NCBI RefSeq assembly: GCF_002287175.1
Contig: NZ_LMVM01000037.1
Span: forward strand, 158,999 to 222,998
Direction: 5' to 3'
Source: Methanobacterium bryantii
GTDB lineage: Archaea > Methanobacteriota > Methanobacteria > Methanobacteriales > Methanobacteriaceae
DNA length: 64,000 bases
Part shown: piece by piece, positions 58,901-64,000 of the stretch
Numbering within the stretch: position 1 is the first letter of the stretch
Layout of the letters: each line of letters opens with the position of its first letter
Position numbers and translations under genes: made by a program
Notes under the pieces: model-generated
What the model saw: only the letters and a program-made list of their open reading frames with translations
Database searches by the model: none
Told to the model about the DNA's origin: nothing

Positions 58901-60589
58901 AAAAAAGTAGATGAATATATATCTGAACTTAAAGAAGGAAAAAATATAATACATTATGAAGCCAAACGGCTGAGAAAAGACGGTATTGAGATATATGTAT
59001 CTATGAATCTATTCTCTGTCAAAAACGTTGAGGGAAAAGTTACTGGAATATCTGTAATTTCAAGGGATATTACTGAGAGTAAAAAGGCAGAAGAAGCGCT
59101 AAGGGAAAGTGAAAAGCGTTATCGTGCTTTATATGATGATAATCCCTCTATGTATTTTACAGTGGATACTGAGGGCACTATACTATCTGTGAACCCGTTT
59201 GGAGCTGAACGACTTGGTTACACTGTCTCGGAATTAACTGGTAAGTCATTGATATCAATGGTATTCTACGAGAAAGACAGGAAATATGCAGCACGTAATT
59301 TGAGATACAGTATAGAAAACTATGGAAAGGTGTTTTACTGGGAAATCCGTAAAATCCATAGAGACGGCAGTTTAATGTGGGTAAAAGAGATTTCACACGC
59401 TGTTAAAGGGCCTAATGGGAAGATAATAGTTTATGTTGTATGTGAAGATATTACTGAACGTAAAAATGCTGAAGGAGCACTTAAAGAAAGTGAAGAAAGG
59501 TTTAAAATATTATTTGAATATGCTCCTGATCCATACTTCCTCACTGACATGAAAGGAAACTTTTTAGATGGCAATAAAGCTGCTGAAAGACTTGTAAATT
59601 TTAAAAAGGAGAAAATTATAGGTAAAAATCTTGTTGAATTAGGCTTAATTACTGGAGAACAAATAGTTAAAGCATTTGATTTATTGAGTAAGAACATTAA
59701 AGGTCGTGCTACTGGTCCTGAAGAATTTATTCTCACTAGAAAAGACGGTAAAAAATTACCAGTTGAGATAACTGGATATCCAATAGAAATAAGGGGTCAA
59801 AAATTAGTTCTGGGAATGGCCAGAGATATAAGCGAGCGTAAAAGATCCGAGGAAAAATTAAAAGAAACAATACATGAATTGAAACGTTCCAATGAGGAAT
59901 TACAACAATTTGCTTATATTACTTCCCATGATTTACAGGAACCGCTTAGAACCATTGCAAGTTTCACACAGCTTTTAGAAAGACGTTATAAAAACAAACT
60001 TGATACTGATGCCGATGAATTTATTGAGTTTATAATTGATGCTGCAACACGAATGAAAGAGATGATTCAAGGATTGCTTGATTATTCTAGAATAGGCACA
60101 AGGGGAGGTGAATTTAATTTTACAGATATTGAAGAGGTATTAACGATCGTTTTATCTAATCTCCATGCCGCAATTGTTGAAAGTGGAGCTAAAATTACTT
60201 ATGATAAACTTCCAACAGTTATTGCTGATAGAAACCAGTTAATTCAACTATTCCAGAATATGATATCAAATGCCATTAAATTTAAAAAGAATGATGTTAC
60301 TCCAAAAATTCATATATCTGCAAGAAAGGATGAAAAAAAAGGAGAATTTATATTTTCGGTTTCAGATAATGGAATCGGATTAGAATCTCAGTATAAAGAC
60401 AAAATATTTGAGGTATTCAAAAGGCTGCACACTATGGATGAATATAAAGGAGCGGGGATAGGTCTTGCAATCAGTAAAAGAATTATTGAACGTCATGGGG
60501 GCAGGATTTGGGTTGAATCCGAATTAGATAGAGGATCTACGTTTTATTTCACTTTGCCCATTAGATTGGCTGAAATATCTAGTTTTTAA
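55931..60589 (+). CDS. Very large multi-PAS sensor histidine kinase (about ten PAS domains)
   Basis: Seen: 1552 residues. The pattern of PAS domains, each ending in a DITxxKKxE-type connector, gives about ten: residues 20-134, 140-255, 270-377, 395-505, 520-630, 645-756, 815-923, 935-1044, 1060-1172 and 1185-1298. A coiled coil of about 40 residues lies near 770-810. Kinase core: FAYITSHDLQEPLRTI (His about 1333) and HATPase (DNGIGLESQ, GAGIGLAISKRIIERHGG). PAS 4 and 5 are tandem duplicates (RTIFENTGIAF starts both). No transmembrane region, no receiver domain, no adjacent response regulator. GGAAG lies before the ATG. The N-terminal domain resembles that of the next kinase gene. Confidence 0.92.
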   Translation: MGDKEQKKEKSIFTPPICNLTNGYCNIFENMGEGVSIFEVILNKEDKISDLRFIYLNLSSIFNKFGSREEIIDKTLIELCGIDNVSSYLKMAEDVVLTGKSMQYEFHFQQFNKHYLITAFSPHKNLCVTIDVDITRKKETEMQLKKQADLLNLTRDAIIVHDMDDKITFWNRGAEKRYGWREKEVLGKITHDLLKTEFPDSLKETCEKFIKNGYWEGELIHTKRSGEKIIVASRWALQKDENNKLLNFMEINTDITQSKKAEKELKDNYNIFNSIIENTTDAIFLKDLNGNYLMINSAGAKLVNKSIEEIIGKDDRALFSSGTAENIIKDDREVIESGQTKTYDEFTISGGKKTIYLSTKGVYRDHNGKIAGLFGIAKDITERIEAENALMESEAKYRTIFENTGIAFAIMEEDTTISLMNTEAEKIMGYSKDEIERKRKWTEFISKKDDLNKMEEYHRLRRADPDAAPKKYEFQAVTKGGSIKDIIITISMIPGTKKTIASFLDNTDRKNIERALKESEARYRTIFENTGIAFMLIEEDMTISLINEEVEKIFGFLKEEVEGKKKWTEFVASDDDLKRMKMYHQLRRENPESAPKEYEFHAVNKKGNIRNVFGTVSMIHGSKMSIASFLDITGRKKIENALKDSREEFKTLIENSPLGITRYDQNLRHVFINPAGAEVMGLPQEDYIGKTPAEIGIPEELSKTIESLLKRIFETGKPENLEFIIRGHKGLKYYDSRNIPEFDKNGNVKSVLSVAADITEQKKAQGELKDAHDTLELKVQERTKELNESNKQLRQEIEERKNAEKALYREKVRAQTYLDIAGVVLVAINRDLTVSLINKKGIEIVGYCADEIIGKSFIDFIPERFKSELTDIAIGIISGDLKEFKHYEGPILAKNGEERLISWNIAVLRDDDGNFINALISGEDITESKKADEKILRLANIVESSDDAIISLTLDGIITSWNRGAEKVYGYSAEEMVGKGYSLLFDPSQFKKVDEYISELKEGKNIIHYEAKRLRKDGIEIYVSMNLFSVKNVEGKVTGISVISRDITESKKAEEALRESEKRYRALYDDNPSMYFTVDTEGTILSVNPFGAERLGYTVSELTGKSLISMVFYEKDRKYAARNLRYSIENYGKVFYWEIRKIHRDGSLMWVKEISHAVKGPNGKIIVYVVCEDITERKNAEGALKESEERFKILFEYAPDPYFLTDMKGNFLDGNKAAERLVNFKKEKIIGKNLVELGLITGEQIVKAFDLLSKNIKGRATGPEEFILTRKDGKKLPVEITGYPIEIRGQKLVLGMARDISERKRSEEKLKETIHELKRSNEELQQFAYITSHDLQEPLRTIASFTQLLERRYKNKLDTDADEFIEFIIDAATRMKEMIQGLLDYSRIGTRGGEFNFTDIEEVLTIVLSNLHAAIVESGAKITYDKLPTVIADRNQLIQLFQNMISNAIKFKKNDVTPKIHISARKDEKKGEFIFSVSDNGIGLESQYKDKIFEVFKRLHTMDEYKGAGIGLAISKRIIERHGGRIWVESELDRGSTFYFTLPIRLAEISSF

Positions 60590-60755
60590 TCAAGATCTAT
60601 TTTAGAATAACAATTTAAAGTGAAATAATTGAGTTGTTATTAAATATTTTTAGTGTATTTTGAGCTATTAGTTATGTTCTCCAAAACTTCTTAAAGAAAA
60701 CTTTTTTTATACCTTCTTCTAATACATATTTAGAAAATAATATGAATAAATTACA

Positions 60756-62090
60756 ATGATTTTTATGAAAAATACGGGTTTAGATATATTTTCACTTACC
60801 AGTGAAGATTATTATACAATATTTGAAAATATGCAGGAAGGCATAACTGTTTACAGGATAGTGTATGATAGAAATGGAAATGTAGTTGATTTAATTATTA
60901 AGTACGCTAATCCTGCGTCTTCAACCAGTAGAGTGTTCATTAATAAAAATTTTAGAGGTAAAAGCATTACTAAACTCTATGGATCTAATGCTGTTTCTTC
61001 TTTGATAATGGAAGTGAATGAAATAGTCTCCACTGGGAAAATTAAAAAGTATGAGACTTATTCTCCAACTATAGATAGTTATTTTTCATTTTCAGCTTTT
61101 GCACCTGCTAATGATTTGTATGTAACACTTACAACGGATATTACAGAACAGAAAAAAGCTGAACAATATTTAAGAAATGCACACGATGAACTGGAAGTTA
61201 AAGTTCAGGAACGGACCAGTGAACTTTTAGCAACGCTTCAAGAGAAGGAACTGCTTCTGCGGGAGATTCATCATCGTGTTAAGAATAACCTGCAGATAAT
61301 AAGCAGTCTTCTTAATCTCCAGATTCCTTATATTAAAGATGAACAATCGGTTGAATTTTTTAAAGAAAGCCAAAATAGGGTTAAATCTATTTCAATGGTT
61401 CATGAAAAACTTTATCAGTCCAAAAATCTTGATAAAATTGATTTTGGTAGTTATATTTCTAATATTGTAACTAATTTATTTCAGACCTATGATGTAAATC
61501 AAAATTTAATTGAATATGATTTGAATTTGGATAGTATAGAACTTAACATTGAAACTTCTATTCCATGCGGTCTTATTATAACGGAACTTGTAACTAATTC
61601 GATTAAGCACGCATTTCCAACAGATTATGGGTCATGTTCAGAATCTACTATTTCAACAACTGAAAAAAGTGAATTTGGAAATGGTGGTCTGCAGATCTCT
61701 GATTTGCGGTCCAGAAATGAAATTCAGCACTTACAACAAAAACAAGATTATGACTCCAGAACAAAAGGAAATTGTATTTCTGAAGTGTCAAAATCTCCAG
61801 TTTTGAGGACGTATGGATTTGAAGGATTTACAGTTCTAGATACAGAAAAAAATGAAAAAAGCAAAATTTGGATAAAATTATACTCTGATAATGGAAAATT
61901 CCGCATTATAATAAAAGATAATGGCATTGGATTTCCTGAAGGCTTAAATTTTAAAAATACTGAATCTTTAGGCCTACAACTAGTTAATCTCTTAATAAAT
62001 CAGGTAGATGGATCTATAGAACTTAACTCAGAAACTGGAACTGAATTTAAAATTGAGTTTGAGGAGTTAAAATACAGGGAAAGGATTTAA
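60756..62090 (+). CDS. PAS sensor kinase with HisKA_2-type (HWE-like) domain and an inserted segment
   Basis: Seen: 444 residues. An N-terminal PAS-like domain (about 15-125, YTIFENMQEGITVYRI) matches the first domain of the 55931 kinase. A connector coiled coil follows, then LLREIHHRVKNNLQIISSLLNLQ (about 168-190; His about 172) of the HisKA_2 type. The ATPase domain has its N-box (CGLIITELVTNSIKHAFP) at about 270-287 and the G1 box (IIKDNGIGFP) at about 386-395. Between these boxes lies a segment of about 75 residues (roughly 292-365; includes SRTKGNC and SKSPVLRTYG) that is absent from usual family members. The DNA of that segment resembles hairpin array B. It may still be active if the insert loops out. 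The neighbouring gap 62091-62691 holds gene remnants. Confidence 0.85.
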   Translation: MIFMKNTGLDIFSLTSEDYYTIFENMQEGITVYRIVYDRNGNVVDLIIKYANPASSTSRVFINKNFRGKSITKLYGSNAVSSLIMEVNEIVSTGKIKKYETYSPTIDSYFSFSAFAPANDLYVTLTTDITEQKKAEQYLRNAHDELEVKVQERTSELLATLQEKELLLREIHHRVKNNLQIISSLLNLQIPYIKDEQSVEFFKESQNRVKSISMVHEKLYQSKNLDKIDFGSYISNIVTNLFQTYDVNQNLIEYDLNLDSIELNIETSIPCGLIITELVTNSIKHAFPTDYGSCSESTISTTEKSEFGNGGLQISDLRSRNEIQHLQQKQDYDSRTKGNCISEVSKSPVLRTYGFEGFTVLDTEKNEKSKIWIKLYSDNGKFRIIIKDNGIGFPEGLNFKNTESLGLQLVNLLINQVDGSIELNSETGTEFKIEFEELKYRERI

Positions 62091-62093
62091 TAG

Positions 62094-62243
62094 AATAAAT
62101 ATTTAACAGGAACAGCTGGATTAACGTTAATTGTATTTATTATATTATCTGCAGATACATGGTTTTTAAAAGTGGCTATAACTATTTTTGTATTATATAT
62201 TCTTGTTATTGTTTTCTCGTGGAATTTATATAGGTGGGGATAA
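62094..62243 (+). pseudogene. Possible remnant of a two-helix membrane protein
   Basis: Frame without a start codon, immediately after the kinase stop; encodes LTGTAGLTLIVFIILSADTW, then FLKVAITIFVLYILVIVFSW, ending LYRWG. Two hydrophobic helices are clear. Either a truncated gene or a small protein with a non-standard start. Not assignable to a family. Confidence 0.35.
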
Positions 62244-62244
62244 G

Positions 62245-62682
62245 ATGAAAATTAAAATTAGAGAATTGGTGGGGAGTATTTTTCAGATTTAACCCGTCTT
62301 TTTGGGAAGTAAATGCAGATGATTATACAAAGAACCAGCTGGATACATGGGGCCCCTCTGCAAATCGAAATTGAAAAATGGAAAATAGAATTAAAAATAA
62401 CTTTGTAATTATGGGAGAATATAAAAATAAAATTGTAGGCTTCGCTGAATTATTTCTTTTAGGCTGTATTGATATGATTTATGTCCATATGGATTATTTA
62501 AGGCAAAAAATAGGGAAAATGTTACTGGAATGTCTCATTAAAAGCCAGAAAACTTAATTTTACTGAAGCGAGTATAACAGCTAAACCTTTTTTGAAGAGC
62601 AGGGTTTTAAAGTAATAAAAAATAAGTTAAAAATTGTAATGGTGTTGATTTTGTTAACTATAAAATGAAGAAAGTAATTTAA
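62245..62682 (+). pseudogene. Broken GNAT-family acetyltransferase
   Basis: Fragments in different frames spell a GNAT acyltransferase: MKIKIRELVG; FRFNPSFWEVNADDYTKNQL; NKIVGFAELFLLGCIDMIYV, then HMDYLRQKIGKMLLE (acetyl-CoA-binding motif A, normally R/QxxGxG, here RQKIGK); FFEEQGFKVIK; and a tail matching GVDFVNYKMKKVI. Several stop codons and frame changes interrupt it. Clearly non-functional. Start ATG at 62245 and end TAA at 62680-62682 mark its extent. Confidence 0.7.
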
Positions 62683-62691
62683 AAAATTTAA

Positions 62692-63756
62692 TCATTTATT
62701 TGTTATATTGCATGTTGATCTGGTCACATCACAAAATTCAACATTTGCAGCCCATCTGTTTTTACATTCACATTCAAATTCTTCAGGAATGGTCTGGTTA
62801 AGATTGGATTCAATTATTAAACTTTTGAGTTTCTTATTGCATTTTTTACAGTTAAAAGGCCCTCGCCGTGTTCCAAAACCAGAAGTATCCATTATCACAG
62901 GAATTTTAGATGAACTACGAACTCTTTTTATGATTTCAAGCACACTCCATATCCACGGCGGCTGGTATGAACCTCTGCGCCATAGAAGTTCCATAAGAGT
63001 TCCTTTGTGAATTGTTGCTGGGCAGAATGATATCCTGTCAACACCAACTTTTTCTGCATATTGTGCTGAAGCAACTGCGTCGTCAATGGCTTCTTTTTCA
63101 GATGTTAAAATTGGCTTAACAAAAAGATAGGCTTTGGATGTAACTTTGTAATTATTTTTCATCTTTTTAATGACACCAACGGCTCTTTTGAAGTCTTCAT
63201 TTGAAAAGCCTTTATTTATCCTGTATTTTTTAATGTAGTCGCTGCTGCTTTCAAGCCCCATACTTACCTCAAATATTTTATCCGGCAGGAGACTGCAGCA
63301 CTCCCTGATTACTTCTTCAGTTACATACTCTGGACGGGATTCAACTATAACTTCTTCTACATTCTCTTCATTATTCAGGATTTTGAGAATTTCATCACGT
63401 GCTTCTTTAGGTAATTCCTCTTCATTTAAAAAACTTCCTGATACAAAGATTTTAACAGCAGTTTTTGGCTTTATTTCATGTCTTTCCATGAGATTTTTGA
63501 ATATTCTAGCCGACTCCTCTGAAGATACCTCTTCAAGAGGTGAATCTGCAATATAACTGCACATCGTGCATCCGCCAGATTCTGAAAGTGCATGGGCACA
63601 TCCTGAAGTTGGTATAATTATAAAAACAGCGTTTCCTTTTCCAGAGTAGAGCAGGTCTTCTGAGGTCCAGGTTACTGCAAGATCAGATGGTGATTGTTTA
63701 TCCATTCTTTTAATGGCATTTTTTCTGATGTCTGACATTAAGTTTTGAATTTCCAT
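62692..63756 (-). CDS. Archaeosine biosynthesis radical SAM protein RaSEA
   Basis: Radical SAM enzyme of archaeal tRNA G+ (archaeosine) synthesis, working with ArcS. Seen: 354 residues. The Fe-S cysteines are C53, C63 and C66 (SGCAHALSESGGCTMCSY), a spacing typical of RaSEA rather than CxxxCxxC. Further segments: IFVSGSFLNEEELP, VIVESRPEYVTEEV, FEVSMGLESSSDYI, SFCPATIHKGTLMELLWRRG, and SGFGTRRGPFNCKKCNKKL. C-terminal cysteines (CKKC, CECKNR) suggest a zinc site. The ATG at 63756 is preferred over the GTG at 63765. Assignment is strong on family pattern. Confidence 0.9.
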   Translation of the reverse strand: MEIQNLMSDIRKNAIKRMDKQSPSDLAVTWTSEDLLYSGKGNAVFIIIPTSGCAHALSESGGCTMCSYIADSPLEEVSSEESARIFKNLMERHEIKPKTAVKIFVSGSFLNEEELPKEARDEILKILNNEENVEEVIVESRPEYVTEEVIRECCSLLPDKIFEVSMGLESSSDYIKKYRINKGFSNEDFKRAVGVIKKMKNNYKVTSKAYLFVKPILTSEKEAIDDAVASAQYAEKVGVDRISFCPATIHKGTLMELLWRRGSYQPPWIWSVLEIIKRVRSSSKIPVIMDTSGFGTRRGPFNCKKCNKKLKSLIIESNLNQTIPEEFECECKNRWAANVEFCDVTRSTCNITNK

Positions 63757-63944
63757 AATTTTCACGTTTGTAAATTTAAAAAATTTTTGAAGTTGTGTAA
63801 CTTATCATAAAATAAGTAGATAACATTGAATTTGTTGTACTTGAATTAAATATGTTGAAGTATAGTATTAATTTGTTGAAAAATAGCACACTTAAAAAAT
63901 AGCTTTAATGACTTAAAAATTAAAAATAAAATAAGTATGGAGAA

Positions 63945-64000
63945 TTAGAATGAGCTAATTACGTCTCCAAGTAATTTTATGGATTTTTCTTTGTCAGGTC
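63945..64000 (-). CDS. C-terminal end of an unidentified protein (cut by the window)
   Basis: Seen: a frame open to the window edge and ending with TAA at 63945-63947, coding for PDKEKSIKLLGDVISSF. Only the last 17 residues are present, so the product cannot be named. The same direction as RaSEA, about 190 bases upstream of it. Confidence 0.45.
   Translation of the reverse strand, partial: PDKEKSIKLLGDVISSF

Overview
The window looks like a chromosomal segment of a low-GC hydrogenotrophic methanogen of the order Methanobacteriales, most likely Methanobacterium. The support is gene content: acetyl-CoA decarbonylase/synthase subunits, pyruvate:ferredoxin oxidoreductase in the porCDAB-EF order, archaeal-lipid geranylgeranyl reductases, a methanopterin-pathway dihydropteroate synthase-like protein, the archaeosine enzyme RaSEA, NcsA with a GG-ending sulfur carrier, and many multi-PAS sensor kinases. 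Genes mostly start after GGTGAT- or GGAGG-type ribosome binding sites. Intergenic DNA is very AT-rich with TATA-like boxes. No rRNA, CRISPR array or intact mobile element was seen.

Layout. 1-5.2 kb: end of the CODH/ACS operon (cdhC, cooC-like, cdhD, cdhE, Fe-S protein). 5.3-10.4 kb, minus strand: a methylguanine methyltransferase, a HEAT-repeat protein, and two tandem geranylgeranyl reductases, the second coupled to a 58-residue ferredoxin. 10.7-11.0 kb: tRNA-Leu(TAA) and tRNA-Thr(GGT). 11.1-15.4 kb: metallophosphoesterase, membrane protein, HTH-PhoU regulator, a frameshifted 2TM protein and a citrate synthase-family enzyme. 15.5-22.2 kb: phosphate uptake locus (two pstS, pstC, pstA, pstB, two phoU). 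22.7-26.8 kb: small regulators and a Roadblock/small-GTPase cluster. 27.2-31 kb: fumarate hydratase alpha, acyltransferase, MEDS protein. 31.2-35 kb: por operon on the minus strand. 35.4-41.9 kb: cofactor, tRNA-thiolation and protease genes. 42-48.4 kb: sensor kinase, RNase III, trehalose-phosphatase-like protein, nucleotidyltransferase. 48.4-49 kb: decayed integrase and another broken gene. 49.2-53.6 kb: a TetR locus, a TPR protein and a Zymomonas-like pyruvate decarboxylase. 53.6-62.7 kb: three sensor kinases, one with about ten PAS domains, and a broken GNAT gene. 62.7-64 kb: RaSEA and the tail of another gene.

How the genes fit together. CODH/ACS makes acetyl-CoA, Por carboxylates it to pyruvate, and fumarate hydratase and the citrate-synthase homologue belong to the partial TCA pathway. 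The ferredoxin-type proteins in these operons supply electrons. The pst genes with several PhoU proteins form one phosphate module.

The most unusual structure is a family of tandem short hairpins (7-10 bp arms, usually a 3-nt loop). It forms three arrays at about 7.3, 17.5 and 29.6 kb, and related copies seem to lie inside coding regions, including a roughly 75-residue insertion in a histidine kinase ATPase domain. Two arrays end at the ribosome binding site of the next gene. Other items worth a second look are the pyruvate decarboxylase, the RNase III, the Roadblock/GTPase cluster, and two genes whose N-termini need a rare start codon or a -1 frameshift.
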